The notes under the pieces are model-generated. The model saw nothing but the letters and a program-made list of their open reading frames with translations. It ran no database searches and had not been told where the DNA came from. A program made the translations under genes and the position numbers. Positions 43,560 through 52,838 of a stretch of 64,000 nucleotides of DNA are shown one piece after another. Each line of letters starts with the position of its first letter. Within the stretch, counting starts at the first letter, position 1. Origin of the DNA: Clostridia bacterium (GTDB lineage: Bacteria; Bacillota; Clostridia; Saccharofermentanales; Saccharofermentanaceae); contig JAKSRE010000006.1 of assembly GCA_024403775.1 (NCBI GenBank), forward strand, positions 31,619 to 95,618. The letters are read 5' to 3'.

Positions 43560-45086
43560 ATGGGTTGTTTTAGTTTAGATGGAATATTTAATGAACATAT
43601 GGTGCTTCAGAGAGATATGGAACTTGTTTTCTTCGGAAATACCAATGGTGACAGTAATATCAGACTTGAATTTGAAGGAAATACATATGAGGCCGTAATA
43701 AATGGCGACAGATTTGAGATAAAGATGCCTTCTCATGAGGCAGGAACAGATTATGAGATGTGTTTTAGCTCAGACAATGGTTCTAAAACCATATCAGATA
43801 TTTGTTTTGGAGATGTATATGTTCTTGCAGGCCAGTCGAATATGGAACTTCCTGTAGACAGAACTTTGGATTTAAGCCTTGATGAGGTGAAGCAGGCAGA
43901 TTTTGAAAATATTCGTCAGTACAGACTTATGCCTAACTACAGACTTGATCCAGATAAGCTTTCTGAACTTCCGGACTGTAAATGGACCAAGGCAGTTCAG
44001 GGCGAGATTATGCAGATGAGTGCACTTGGTTTTTATGCAAGTAAACATATTCAAAAAGAAGTTAATGTACCTATTGGCCTTATTTTGTCCGCTCAGGGTG
44101 GTGCAAGCCTGGAATCCTGGATGTGCCGTAAGGATATCCTTAAATATGAGGATTTATCTGAGATGATTGACAGATTTATGGAGGATGGTTCTGTTCAGAA
44201 GTATCTTGATGACGCTCAGGTTAAAGAGATTGCCTGGAGAGATTCATGTGAGACAAAAATGGACGAGAAGAATGCCTCTTCTATTCCAGATTCGGCAATA
44301 GATGTGGTTCAGCCTGGCATGATTGATGGCCTTCTTGGATGCGTATGGCTTTATAAGGAGATTGTTCTTGATGAAGTTACAGAGGATTCTGGATTTATGT
44401 ATCTTAGTAATATGATTGATATAGACAGAACCTATGTTAATGGTGTTTTTGTAGGAAGAACAGAATACAGATATCCACCACGTCAGTATACTTTTGATTC
44501 TTCAATTCTTAAGAAGGGCGTTAACTTAATTGCAGTACGTCTTCTCGTTCAGCATGGCATGGGCGGAATTGTTCCAGAGCATCCATTCTATTTTGAGCAG
44601 GGAACAAATCGTATCGAACTTACTGGCAGCTGGAAGATGTGGAAAGAGGTTACTAAAACCGAGGAAGCAGAAAATGCGCTTATGGGTCAGACGATACCAA
44701 CAGCTCTCTATCAGAGTGCAGTTGTGCCACTTAAGGACTTTAAGATAAAAGGAATGTGGTGGTATCAGGGTGAGACAAATGCAGAGCGTCCAAATAACTA
44801 TCTGAATCAGTTTAAGGATATGGTAACTAAGTGGCGCGAGATTCAGGGTTATGATTTTCCAGTTGTTCTTGTTGAGATGCCAGATTATATTGATCCGATA
44901 AACGGAGCAGATGATAACTGGACCAAGATTCAGGAAGCTCAGCATAATACACCAGAGGTATTACCTAATTCAATTACCTGCTATGCAAGAGATCTTGGTG
45001 AGCCACAGGAGATTCATCCTAGAAGAAAGTCAGAACTTGGTATCAGATTTGCAAAGTCTGTACTTGAGTTAATTTATAGTAAGTAA
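43560..45086 (+). CDS. Sialate O-acetylesterase-family SGNH esterase (SASA), cytoplasmic
   Basis: A 508-residue carbohydrate esterase. The catalytic Ser is in VLAGQSNMELPV (block I, about residue 95). A central beta-sandwich insertion spans about 250-370 (YVNGVFVGRTEYRYPP). Later come MWWYQGETNAERP and, near the end, the His of EIHPRRKSELG. No signal peptide, so it probably removes acetyl groups from imported acetylated oligosaccharides such as xylo-oligosaccharides, rather than from sialate (inference). Ribosome site CGGAG. It has its own terminator. Confidence 0.88.
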   Translation: MGCFSLDGIFNEHMVLQRDMELVFFGNTNGDSNIRLEFEGNTYEAVINGDRFEIKMPSHEAGTDYEMCFSSDNGSKTISDICFGDVYVLAGQSNMELPVDRTLDLSLDEVKQADFENIRQYRLMPNYRLDPDKLSELPDCKWTKAVQGEIMQMSALGFYASKHIQKEVNVPIGLILSAQGGASLESWMCRKDILKYEDLSEMIDRFMEDGSVQKYLDDAQVKEIAWRDSCETKMDEKNASSIPDSAIDVVQPGMIDGLLGCVWLYKEIVLDEVTEDSGFMYLSNMIDIDRTYVNGVFVGRTEYRYPPRQYTFDSSILKKGVNLIAVRLLVQHGMGGIVPEHPFYFEQGTNRIELTGSWKMWKEVTKTEEAENALMGQTIPTALYQSAVVPLKDFKIKGMWWYQGETNAERPNNYLNQFKDMVTKWREIQGYDFPVVLVEMPDYIDPINGADDNWTKIQEAQHNTPEVLPNSITCYARDLGEPQEIHPRRKSELGIRFAKSVLELIYSK

Positions 45087-45142
45087 TAGCAAATAAAATA
45101 TTGTAATGATAGTAAACTTTTGGTTTATCGCTTAGGAAGAAT

Positions 45143-45190
45143 GAGAAGTCTTGAAGGACTCTTACAGTAGTCTTTATAGGCTTCTCTTTT
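45143..45190 (+). terminator. Terminator of the esterase gene
   Basis: GAGAAG / CTTCTC stem enclosing GACT / AGTC, followed by a T-rich tail. Confidence 0.65.
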
Positions 45191-45225
45191 CTTATTCATA
45201 CTAAACACTCTTCGAAGAAATTATA

Positions 45226-45255
45226 ACAAAAAAGAGATTGCTATCAAGCAATCTC
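45226..45255 (-). terminator. Terminator overlapping the nitroreductase stop codon
   Basis: GAGATTGCT / AGCAATCTC perfect stem with a 4-nt loop and eight T on the minus strand. The TGA stop at 45246-45244 lies in the loop and stem. Confidence 0.85.
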
Positions 45256-46002
45256 CTCTTTACTAATTTCATACTTGGCGACAAGTGCTTTCTCAACCGT
45301 GTCTGGCTCATCCTCAAAGAATTGAGTTCCCTTAAATGTGTATCCTTCGTGTTTAAGGCACACCTCAAGGAAAAACAAAAATATTCCGATATCAATTCTG
45401 TTATAGTAGCGAACCTTATCTGCTGGCATGATTCCTCGCTTGCCTGGCTTTTTGTAGCGGTAAACTGTAAGCTCGCTGCCGTTATTCTCCACAATCCATG
45501 GCTGTGTGTTGCAGGCACTTGGAGTAAATCTTACAATCTCAGCTATATTAAGTGTGTCACCAGTCCAGAACTCCTCAACAGGTTTACGCTTAGCCTTGAA
45601 CATATCTTTGCGAAAGGTGGTCTCTCCCATCTTTGATATTGCAATCATGATGATAAAGTCCATATTATCTATAGACTTTATATCAGGCTTTCCGATTCCA
45701 AACCAGAGGGCACCTATGTTTCTACTCGCAAGCCACAAATCAATCTGTTCACCAATGAAGCCAATGTTTCTAAGATAGTTGCCTTTGGTCTCACTATAAA
45801 GTTCTATTACATATTCAGCGCCTCTTCTGCAGGATGTCTCGGATTCTGGAAGAACCTTTGCTTTAAATCTGATAGAACTGTCCAAAGGAATGACACTATC
45901 AAGAAAGGAATTAAGTTCGTTTAAGTCCTCTTCAGATAATTTCTCAGTATTTCTGAAGATGTGATAGGACTTACGTTTAAAGATCATCTCATAATAGTTC
46001 AT
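45244..46002 (-). CDS. Nitroreductase-family protein (TM1586-like)
   Basis: A 252-residue FMN-dependent oxidoreductase-fold protein. Family features are KRKSYHIFR near the N-terminus, GFIGEQIDLWLASRNIGALWFGIG, and the second half RFTPSACNTQPWIVENNG followed by YYNRIDIGIFLFFLEVC. It looks like the putative nitroreductase TM1586 group, in which the two halves are a duplicated fold. Substrate unknown. Ribosome site GGAGGT. It lies 76 bp downstream of a methyltransferase on the same strand and may be co-expressed with it. Confidence 0.8.
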   Translation of the reverse strand: MNYYEMIFKRKSYHIFRNTEKLSEEDLNELNSFLDSVIPLDSSIRFKAKVLPESETSCRRGAEYVIELYSETKGNYLRNIGFIGEQIDLWLASRNIGALWFGIGKPDIKSIDNMDFIIMIAISKMGETTFRKDMFKAKRKPVEEFWTGDTLNIAEIVRFTPSACNTQPWIVENNGSELTVYRYKKPGKRGIMPADKVRYYNRIDIGIFLFFLEVCLKHEGYTFKGTQFFEDEPDTVEKALVAKYEISKEEIA

Positions 46003-46078
46003 TAATAGTACCTCCCAAAAATCAGTGTAGAAGCACTATATCTTGATTTAAAATATTATTCAAGAAGTTTTTTTGTAT

Positions 46079-46900
46079 TTAGACTTTCTTAAGAATCCAG
46101 ATTAAATTGCTTCTGTATTTTTCAGCTGAAGAAATGTCATTTAAGTCTTCTTTATCGCCATTATAGCCTCTGTAGATATCAACTACTTCAAAGCCGCAGA
46201 GGTTTGCCAGAAGTTTAATTTCATATCTTGACGTCTGACGCATAAGAAGAGGTCTGATTCTCACATCTATAATATTTCCCTTATCATCCAGTGTCTCAAA
46301 CTTCCAGTTACCAAACATCTGCTGTGAGAGGGGATTATATGAAATGGCATTATAGATTTTCTCTCTGTAGCCATCTTTATTTACATATTCCAGTCTGAAA
46401 CTGTAATCAGAAGGAGAACATCTCATCTGCTCGGCCTGCATTGGTGGCCATGGATCAAAAGTGTTAAATGTTAAGATTCCACCAGGAAGAAGCTGCTTAT
46501 TTATGTTTTTAAGTGCAGCAATCTGAAGTTCCTGTGTTGGAAGATGCATAAAGCCGCTTCTGGCAATAATGGCAAGAGAATATTTCCTGCCTGAATCAAA
46601 AACTGTCATATCGGAAGGGAAGATATTAAGGTTTAATCCCATTGAAGAAGCTTTGGATTTGGCAACCTTACACATCTCATCTGATAAATCTGTGCCATCG
46701 ATATTAATCCCTCTTGCGGCAAGGTATAAAAGAACAGCACCTGTTCCGCAGGCGATATCAACGACGCCGCCTTTTCCGTATTCTCTTGCAAGATTAAGAT
46801 AGAATTCCTGAAAGTTCTCATGTTTGTCCACATCTGCGTACATAACTTCCAGATATCTGTCGTAATTCTCTGCTACATCTTTAAAATCATGTAAATCCAT
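46079..46900 (-). CDS. Class I SAM-dependent methyltransferase
   Basis: A 273-residue methyltransferase. The SAM-binding motif I VVDIACGTGAVLLYLAARG is near residue 50, followed by GTDLSDEM and a later LLPGGILTFNTFDPW. The C-terminal half (about 140-270) carries a beta insertion typical of small-molecule methyltransferases of the Methyltransf_25 group. The start is ATG 46900 behind GGAGG; a TTG 15 bp upstream is inside the ribosome site. A terminator-like hairpin and a short Thr-rich reading frame lie directly upstream, which suggests transcription attenuation. Substrate unknown. Confidence 0.85.
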   Translation of the reverse strand: MDLHDFKDVAENYDRYLEVMYADVDKHENFQEFYLNLAREYGKGGVVDIACGTGAVLLYLAARGINIDGTDLSDEMCKVAKSKASSMGLNLNIFPSDMTVFDSGRKYSLAIIARSGFMHLPTQELQIAALKNINKQLLPGGILTFNTFDPWPPMQAEQMRCSPSDYSFRLEYVNKDGYREKIYNAISYNPLSQQMFGNWKFETLDDKGNIIDVRIRPLLMRQTSRYEIKLLANLCGFEVVDIYRGYNGDKEDLNDISSAEKYRSNLIWILKKV

Positions 46901-46934
46901 TTGTATATCCTCCAATTCAAAATATAAATAAAAT

Positions 46935-46967
46935 AAAAACCACTTATCAAAGGTAGTGATAAGTGGT
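46935..46967 (-). terminator. Terminator or attenuator hairpin upstream of the methyltransferase
   Basis: Perfect 11-bp stem ACCACTTATCA / TGATAAGTGGT (46967-46957 with 46949-46939) and 7-nt loop, followed on the minus strand by TTTTTATTTTATTT. It may end the uxaC transcript. Its 5' arm can also pair with the upstream short reading frame, as expected of an attenuator. Confidence 0.8.
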
Positions 46968-46999
46968 CTCGTAAACTAAATAATTTGTTAAATGAAATC

Positions 47000-47101
47000 T
47001 TAACAGGAAGTTGTATTATTAGCTGCACAAACCACTCCACGTATATTGGTACGTGTTACAAAAGCTGTGGTGGTTGTGAAAGCTATTGCCATACGACTCA
47101 T
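47000..47101 (-). CDS. Putative 33-residue Thr-rich leader peptide
   Basis: A short frame from ATG 47101 to TAA 47000, with GGAAGGA 11 bases upstream of the start. The peptide begins MSRMAIAFTTTTAFVTRT and ends CAANNTTSC; 8 of 33 residues are Thr, including four in a row. It lies between uxaC and the methyltransferase, upstream of a terminator hairpin. The RNA over the Thr codons (47078-47070) can pair with 47035-47026, and 47037-47031 can instead pair with the terminator's 5' arm. This is the layout of ribosome-mediated attenuation, but a chance frame cannot be excluded. Confidence 0.4.
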   Translation of the reverse strand: MSRMAIAFTTTTAFVTRTNIRGVVCAANNTTSC

Positions 47102-47164
47102 CTTTATAAGATTCCTTCCGTGTATTTTTTTTAAGATACGCTAGTGTTATTTATCTGTCAACTG

Positions 47165-48694
47165 TTAATCGTTAATATCGAAGAGGGAAGCGGCGTTTCC
47201 AAAGCAGATATCCGTGATTATCTTTCCAATAATCTCCTCATCGTCAGGGAACATTCCAGTTGCGACCTGATTTCCAATAAAGTCACAGAGAATTCTTCTA
47301 AAATACTCATGTCTAGTATAAGACAAAAAGCTTCGTGAATCAGTCAGCATACCTACAAATGAAGGTAAGAAGCCCTGCTCAGCTGTAGTCTTAAGATGAT
47401 TTCTGATTCCCTCATAAGAATCATTAAACCACCAGGCAGCCCCATGGATAAGTCTTGGAAGCTTAAAATTATTTTCTGAATTAAGTGAATCAGATTCAAG
47501 CTTAATTCTATCAAGAGTCTTATCCACATCCTCTAATTCATCAGAGAATCTGATCTCATCTAATTTAGTAGGCTCACGCTTAATATGTTCCTGGAAAGAA
47601 CCGATTAATGTATCAATAAGGATGTTGTCATTTGGATTAAGACTATAAATAATCATTCTTGGAAGAATTGAATTTGAATTCAGGTAGTCGAACATTCTTG
47701 CAAGCGGTGTGATTGAATCAAAACCAGAAGCAATTGAATCGCAGCCTGCATTAACACCAATTTTGTTAAGAATTACAGAGTTTGCATCGCGAAGACATGA
47801 ATAGTGAATCTGTACAGTCCATCCGAGTTCACAGTATTTTTTACAAACTGCTGCCATAAGTCTGGTTCTAAAAGCACAAGCTTCTTCTTCAAGAATTCGG
47901 CTCTTGTTAAGACGACGCTTAAGTGCCTTATCAGCATCCAGATCAGTGTACTGTGGATCAAAAAAGATTTCTGTCATTCCATGGTCAGCAAGAACACAGC
48001 CGTTAAAAGCGAAGAAGTCAATTCTATTAAGAAGTGCTTTGACAAGTGAATCAAAGCTGTTAATCTGAACTCCGCTTACTTCGCTTAAAGTAGCGATATA
48101 TTCAATAAATGAGTCTTTACGAATATCAAAAGCAGGATCTGGTCTGAATGTAGGAAGAACCTTAACATCAAAAGAGGAATCAGCTGCGAGTGCGCTGTGA
48201 TAAGCAAGATCTTCGACGGGATCGTTAGTTGTGCAGATGAGCTTTACATTGGATTTCTGGATAAACTTTCTGGCGGTAATTCGGTCATCTTTGAGAGCAT
48301 CCATAGCTCTGTACCAGATGTCGAGAGCGTTTTTCTCACTAAGTGGTTCAGTAATGCCAAAGTAGCGGTTTAATTCCAGATTGCTCCAGTGATAAAGAGG
48401 ATTACCAATGGCTCTTCCACAAACCTCGCACCACTTGATAAATTTATCCTTGTCAGAAGCATTTCCAGTGATGTATTTCTCTTCGACGCCAGCAGCACGC
48501 ATAAGTCTCCACTTGTAGTGATCGTAAGTGAGCCACAACTCTGTAAGATTTGTAAAGCCGATATCCTCATAAATCTCTTTTGCCTCAAGATGACAGTGAT
48601 AATCAATTATAGGCAGATTCTTAGCATAAGTCTCATAGTAATATGCTGCTTTCTCAGAACCAAGTAAAAAGTTTTTATCCTCGAAAATACTCAT
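47165..48694 (-). CDS. uxaC: Glucuronate isomerase
   Basis: Isomerises glucuronate to fructuronate and galacturonate to tagaturonate in hexuronate breakdown. The 509-residue TIM-barrel protein has the family start region GSEKAAYYYETYAKNLPIID with the metal motif DYHCHLEAKEI. Further motifs are LTYDHYKWRLMRAAGV, VLPTFRPDPAFDI and the late RLIHGAAWWFNDS and SFVGMLTDSRSFLSYTRHEYF. The start is the second of two adjacent ATGs (48694) with GAGAGG upstream; the longer frame has no site. It stands alone, without other hexuronate genes nearby. In a plant-fibre degrader the substrate would be uronates from xylan or pectin. Confidence 0.93.
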   Translation of the reverse strand: MSIFEDKNFLLGSEKAAYYYETYAKNLPIIDYHCHLEAKEIYEDIGFTNLTELWLTYDHYKWRLMRAAGVEEKYITGNASDKDKFIKWCEVCGRAIGNPLYHWSNLELNRYFGITEPLSEKNALDIWYRAMDALKDDRITARKFIQKSNVKLICTTNDPVEDLAYHSALAADSSFDVKVLPTFRPDPAFDIRKDSFIEYIATLSEVSGVQINSFDSLVKALLNRIDFFAFNGCVLADHGMTEIFFDPQYTDLDADKALKRRLNKSRILEEEACAFRTRLMAAVCKKYCELGWTVQIHYSCLRDANSVILNKIGVNAGCDSIASGFDSITPLARMFDYLNSNSILPRMIIYSLNPNDNILIDTLIGSFQEHIKREPTKLDEIRFSDELEDVDKTLDRIKLESDSLNSENNFKLPRLIHGAAWWFNDSYEGIRNHLKTTAEQGFLPSFVGMLTDSRSFLSYTRHEYFRRILCDFIGNQVATGMFPDDEEIIGKIITDICFGNAASLFDIND

Positions 48695-48770
48695 CATAAA
48701 CCTCTCATTTCTAACCACGATTCCCCAATCAAATAAATTATAACATGTCACGTTTTGTCTATTCTAGTTC

Positions 48771-49586
48771 TTATGACAGATTAATTATGACAAGTTCAGG
48801 TGAATTAAAAAATCTTGGAAGAGGGATACTCTCTCTTGCTAAGCCACGGCTTACAATCAGTGTGGAAGTGTCATTAAGTATGTATTCGCCATCAATATAT
48901 TTTGCAAATAATCCCTGATGAGGCGCATAAAGGCCGATTTTTATAAAAGGAATCTCCCACTGGCCACCATGAGCGTGACCAGAGAGCACGAGATCAAAAT
49001 CGTATTTCTCATAAAAATCAACGAGTTCAGGTCTGTGTGAGACTAAAATTCTGTAATGGGAAGAATCAGTGCTTTTATAAGCTGATTCAAGTTCTTTTGC
49101 CCACTCATTAATTCCAATATCAGTAGGGTCATTGACACCGCAGATGTCGATAAGATTTCCGTTTATTTCTATAGTGACAGTCTCACCTTCAAGAACGGTA
49201 ACGTTGTTTTCTCTCATAAAGGCCTTCATCTCGTTTACATGAAGGCTCCAGTATTCGTGATTTCCTGTCGAATAAAAACATGGGTATTTAGCTGCAAGAA
49301 CCCTGATTAGTTCTTCAGTATTACTGTTATTTTCCTTATCGTCGAAAGTGTCGCCTCCAAATATCACGATATCTGGATTAGATTTATCAACCATCCTGAC
49401 TAACTGATTTTGGTCTTTTCCATAATAACAGGAGTGAAAATCCGAGATAAAGCAGACCCTTACAGGGTTACTGTCACTTATTTTATCGGATCTAAAGTCA
49501 AAAGATTCAGTCACAGGAATCTCGAAAATGACTGAAACAATAATAATTAATAGTAGTATTAATAAAAGGAGTTTTCTACGCTTCAT
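48771..49586 (-). CDS. Membrane-anchored metallophosphoesterase (YkuE-like)
   Basis: A 271-residue phosphoesterase with an N-terminal membrane helix after MKRRK (about residues 5-22), so the catalytic domain faces outward. The calcineurin-fold metal motifs are all present: FISDFHSC, GGDTFDD, STGNHEYW, ILVSHRPEL and LSGHAHGGQW. The spacing fits YkuE-type enzymes linked to UDP-sugar lipid or wall polymer turnover, though the substrate is unproven. The ribosome site is weak (GGGAT). Stands 75 bp upstream of uxaC on the same strand. Confidence 0.85.
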   Translation of the reverse strand: MKRRKLLLLILLLIIIVSVIFEIPVTESFDFRSDKISDSNPVRVCFISDFHSCYYGKDQNQLVRMVDKSNPDIVIFGGDTFDDKENNSNTEELIRVLAAKYPCFYSTGNHEYWSLHVNEMKAFMRENNVTVLEGETVTIEINGNLIDICGVNDPTDIGINEWAKELESAYKSTDSSHYRILVSHRPELVDFYEKYDFDLVLSGHAHGGQWEIPFIKIGLYAPHQGLFAKYIDGEYILNDTSTLIVSRGLARESIPLPRFFNSPELVIINLS

Positions 49587-49651
49587 ATCCCAATTTTACA
49601 TAATTTGCAGCGGCTCTGCAAATAATATGAGTTATTTTGCCTCGGGTATAG

Positions 49652-49680
49652 TTTACGATGTTAATTCAATTTGATAGAAT
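49652..49680 (+). promoter_or_regulatory. Predicted promoter of the flotillin gene
   Basis: TTTACG (49652-49657) and TAGAAT (49675-49680) separated by 17 bp, 31 bp before the start codon. Confidence 0.45.
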
Positions 49681-49711
49681 ATTGTCATTAAGAATTTAGG
49701 AGGATAAAAAA

Positions 49712-51310
49712 ATGCCATTTGAAGTATCAAGCGCATTAATTGTGGGTTTAATAATCGCAATTGCTGTTATTATTTTATTCTGTATTGGTTATGTTAAGGC
49801 ACCACCTGACATGGCTTATATCATTTCAGGTCTTCGTAAGAAGCCACGTTACGTAATGGGAAAGGCAAGCGTTAAGGTTCCTTTCTTCGAGAGACTTGAT
49901 AAGGTAAGCTTAAAGCTTATTCCTATCGATGTTAAGACAAGCAACGCAGTTCCAACAGCTGACTACATCAACATCAATGTTGATGCTACAGTAAATATTA
50001 AGATTAGCAATCAGCCAGAGAAGTTACATCTCGCTGCTGAGAACTTCCTTAATAAGAATTCAGATTATATTGCTTCAGTAGCAAGAGAAGTTCTTGAAGG
50101 TAACGTTCGTGAGATTGTTGGTAAGATGCGTCTCGAAGAGATGGTATCTGATCGTCAGAAGTTTGCTAATCTCGTTAAAGAGAATGCTGAGCCTGACCTC
50201 GCTGCAATGGGTCTTGATATCATCAGCTTTAACGTTCAGAATTTCGTAGACGGAAATGATGTAATTGAGAATCTCGGTATTGATAATATCGTAAAGATTA
50301 AGAAGGCTGCTGCTATTGCTAGAGCAGAAAGTGAGAGAGATATCAAGGTTGCACAGGCTGCAGCTGATAAGGAATCAAACGATGCTGCTGTAGCTGCACA
50401 GACTGAAATCGCTAAGAAGCAGAATGAGCTCGATATTAAGAAGTCAGAGTTGCAGCGTGACGCAGATACAAAGCGCGCCATGGCTGATGCGGCTTATGAG
50501 ATTCAGAAAGAAGAGCAGCGTAAAGTTATCGAGATCACAACAGCTAATGCTAACATTGCTAAGCAGGAGCGTGAGATTGAGTTGAAGCAGAAAGAGGTTG
50601 CTGTACGTGAGCAGGCTCTCGATGCACAGGTTAAGAAGCAGGCTGAGGCTGAGAGATACGCAGCACAGCAGAGAGCAGATGCAGAGCTCTATCAGCGCCA
50701 GAAGGATGCTGAGGCTCGTAAGTTCGAAGCAGAGCGTGCAGCTGAAGCTCGTAAGGCACAGGCTGAGGCTGATAAGTATGCAAAAGAGCAGGAAGCTGCA
50801 GGTATCCGTGCAGTCGGTGAAGCTGAAGCTAAGGCTATCGAGGCTAAGGGTATCGCTGAAGCTGAGGCAATGGAGAAGAAGGCTGAAGCTTATGCTAAGT
50901 ATAACAAGGCAGCTGTTGCCGAGATGCTCATCAAGGTTCTCCCAGATATCGCTGGTAAGATCGCTGAACCACTCTCAGCTATTGATAAGGTAACAATTAT
51001 CGGTGGCGGTGAGTCATCAAATGGCGGTGTTAATTCAGTAGCTGGTAATGTACCTGTAGTTATGGCTAAGGTATTTGAGAGCATGAAGGAGACAACTGGT
51101 ATCGATCTCGCTGAGATTGTTAAGGCTGATACATACGATGCTAAGGTAAACCGCAATGTTAACCTTACAGGTCTTGAGGGCGTTACAGTAAATGTTGATG
51201 ATTCAAAGAAGGTTACTGAGACAATCGTAAAGACAATCGTTGCTACAGAGCCAGAAGAGAAGGCTTCTAACGTAGAAGACGACATCGATACAGAGGATAT
51301 GGATGACTAA
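49712..51310 (+). CDS. Flotillin-like SPFH-domain membrane scaffold protein
   Basis: A 532-residue protein with one N-terminal membrane helix (about 8-27), an SPFH domain (about 30-205) and a long Ala/Glu/Lys/Gln coiled coil (about 205-400). A conserved C-terminal part contains KYNKAAVAEMLIKVLPDIAGKIAEPLSAIDKVTIIGGG. The size and order match FloT (YuaG) rather than the shorter FloA. Such proteins organise functional membrane microdomains and affect signalling and secretion. An NfeD partner gene, often adjacent, is not seen. Perfect AGGAGG ribosome site and strong codon use suggest abundant expression. Terminator at 51341. Confidence 0.92.
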   Translation: MPFEVSSALIVGLIIAIAVIILFCIGYVKAPPDMAYIISGLRKKPRYVMGKASVKVPFFERLDKVSLKLIPIDVKTSNAVPTADYININVDATVNIKISNQPEKLHLAAENFLNKNSDYIASVAREVLEGNVREIVGKMRLEEMVSDRQKFANLVKENAEPDLAAMGLDIISFNVQNFVDGNDVIENLGIDNIVKIKKAAAIARAESERDIKVAQAAADKESNDAAVAAQTEIAKKQNELDIKKSELQRDADTKRAMADAAYEIQKEEQRKVIEITTANANIAKQEREIELKQKEVAVREQALDAQVKKQAEAERYAAQQRADAELYQRQKDAEARKFEAERAAEARKAQAEADKYAKEQEAAGIRAVGEAEAKAIEAKGIAEAEAMEKKAEAYAKYNKAAVAEMLIKVLPDIAGKIAEPLSAIDKVTIIGGGESSNGGVNSVAGNVPVVMAKVFESMKETTGIDLAEIVKADTYDAKVNRNVNLTGLEGVTVNVDDSKKVTETIVKTIVATEPEEKASNVEDDIDTEDMDD

Positions 51311-51340
51311 TATCCATTAAGATTAATTAGTGCTAAAGTG

Positions 51341-51382
51341 GGACTGTTCTAAGACTTTTGATGGTTTTGGAACAGTCTTTTC
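51341..51382 (+). terminator. Terminator of the flotillin gene
   Basis: GACTGTTCTAAGAC pairs with GTTTTGGAACAGTC (two G-T pairs), followed by TTTTCTT. Confidence 0.85.
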
Positions 51383-51459
51383 TTATGCCGTTTTTTCTTG
51401 CCGAAATGTGATATTATAATCGTGTAGCGATTTATCCGTGAGGAAGGGAAAGTGACAAT

Positions 51460-52785
51460 ATGCTAGATAAAGTATTTGACTTGTGGGATGTGCTTTTGCA
51501 GCTTACATCTATGTTTTTGATCTTGAGATACATATTTTTTGAGAGACCACTCGAAGCAAGAAAACAAAAAATCTATTATATAGTTTCCTATGCGTTGATT
51601 GTGGTTAGTCTGCTTGCGATTGGTTATGATGTGGCATGTAGCTTAATCTTAGTGGCAATTGGATTAAATGTTTTCCTTGCGCGTAAAGAACATAAGATAT
51701 TAGGAGCTTTACTTTCATTTCCTGTCTCTGGAATTGCAGCTGGATTATTCTTACCAATTGTTAATATGCCAGGACATTTATTTAGACTTGAAGGTCAGAG
51801 TAAATTACAGTATGCATTCTTCTCATATTCTTTAGTTACTATAGTTCTGGTTATTGGTTTAATTAACAAAAAAAGAATCGATAAACTTTTAAGTGTCGAT
51901 TGGGGAAAAAGGACTTTACGTAATTGGGAAAGAACGCTTCTTGTAGTAATAGGATTGGTTCTTGCTGCTGCAGTAGGGTTGTTTGAGATTCCTGATATGA
52001 ATCCTTTGGACGACCCTGAGACATATTATGAAGCTATGAGTGCATCTATATTTGTTCTGGGTATTGTTTGTTTCATAATGACAGTAATGGTAATTATTAC
52101 TGTAGCAGCTGGCAATAAGCAGAGTTACTATAAAGACCGTGTTAATGACATGCAGTTCAATATAATTGTCATGATGGCAGACCTTGTTGAGAACCGTGAT
52201 GCTAATACAGGCGGTCATATTAAGAGAACTGCAAAGTATGTCGAGATAATCGCCAAAAAACTTAAGTCTATGGGTAAGTTTACGGAGGAACTTACTGATG
52301 AATATATTGCAGATATTATTGTAGCTGCGCCTCTTCATGATATCGGAAAGATTCATATCTCGGATTTAGTACTTAACAAGAACGGTAAACTTAGTGATGA
52401 AGAATTCGATATAATGAAGTCACATACTTCGGAAGGACGCAAGATTCTTGAACATGCCAAAGATCAATTAGGGGATTTTAGTTATTTGGATGTTGCAGTT
52501 CAGATGGCTGGCTCACATCATGAGTGGTGGGACGGTAGTAAGCGTGGTTATCCACTTGGAACTTCATATAATGAGATTCCGCTTTCTGCAAGAATTATGG
52601 CAGTAGCAGATGTATTTGATGCACTGACATCAAGACGAGTTTATAAAGAGCCAATGCCACCAGAGAAAGCATATTCAATTATTAAAGAAGAAGTAGGAAC
52701 TCATTTTGATCCAGATGTTATCGAAGCGTTTTTTGCAGCCAAGAAAGATATCGATTCTGCTTTGGAGAAATTCTTGGCAGAATAA
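51460..52785 (+). CDS. Membrane HD-GYP-type phosphodiesterase
   Basis: A 441-residue protein with about seven N-terminal membrane helices (1-225) and a C-terminal HD-GYP domain. The domain has NRDANTGGHIKRT, APLHDIGKIHISD (catalytic HD), SHTSEGRKIL and HHEWWDGSKRGYP, and ends with SARIMAVADVFDALTSRRVYKEP. HD-GYP proteins hydrolyse cyclic di-GMP. Here two residues are inserted between the DG and GYP of the usual DGxGYP motif, which could alter activity. TATAAT at 51415-51420 is a likely -10 box. Ribosome site GAGGAAGGG. It may respond to a membrane or extracellular signal. Confidence 0.87.
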   Translation: MLDKVFDLWDVLLQLTSMFLILRYIFFERPLEARKQKIYYIVSYALIVVSLLAIGYDVACSLILVAIGLNVFLARKEHKILGALLSFPVSGIAAGLFLPIVNMPGHLFRLEGQSKLQYAFFSYSLVTIVLVIGLINKKRIDKLLSVDWGKRTLRNWERTLLVVIGLVLAAAVGLFEIPDMNPLDDPETYYEAMSASIFVLGIVCFIMTVMVIITVAAGNKQSYYKDRVNDMQFNIIVMMADLVENRDANTGGHIKRTAKYVEIIAKKLKSMGKFTEELTDEYIADIIVAAPLHDIGKIHISDLVLNKNGKLSDEEFDIMKSHTSEGRKILEHAKDQLGDFSYLDVAVQMAGSHHEWWDGSKRGYPLGTSYNEIPLSARIMAVADVFDALTSRRVYKEPMPPEKAYSIIKEEVGTHFDPDVIEAFFAAKKDIDSALEKFLAE

Positions 52786-52838
52786 GACCACAGGAGAATG
52801 GATTTGTATAAGAACTTAAGAAGATACGTCAAAAACCG

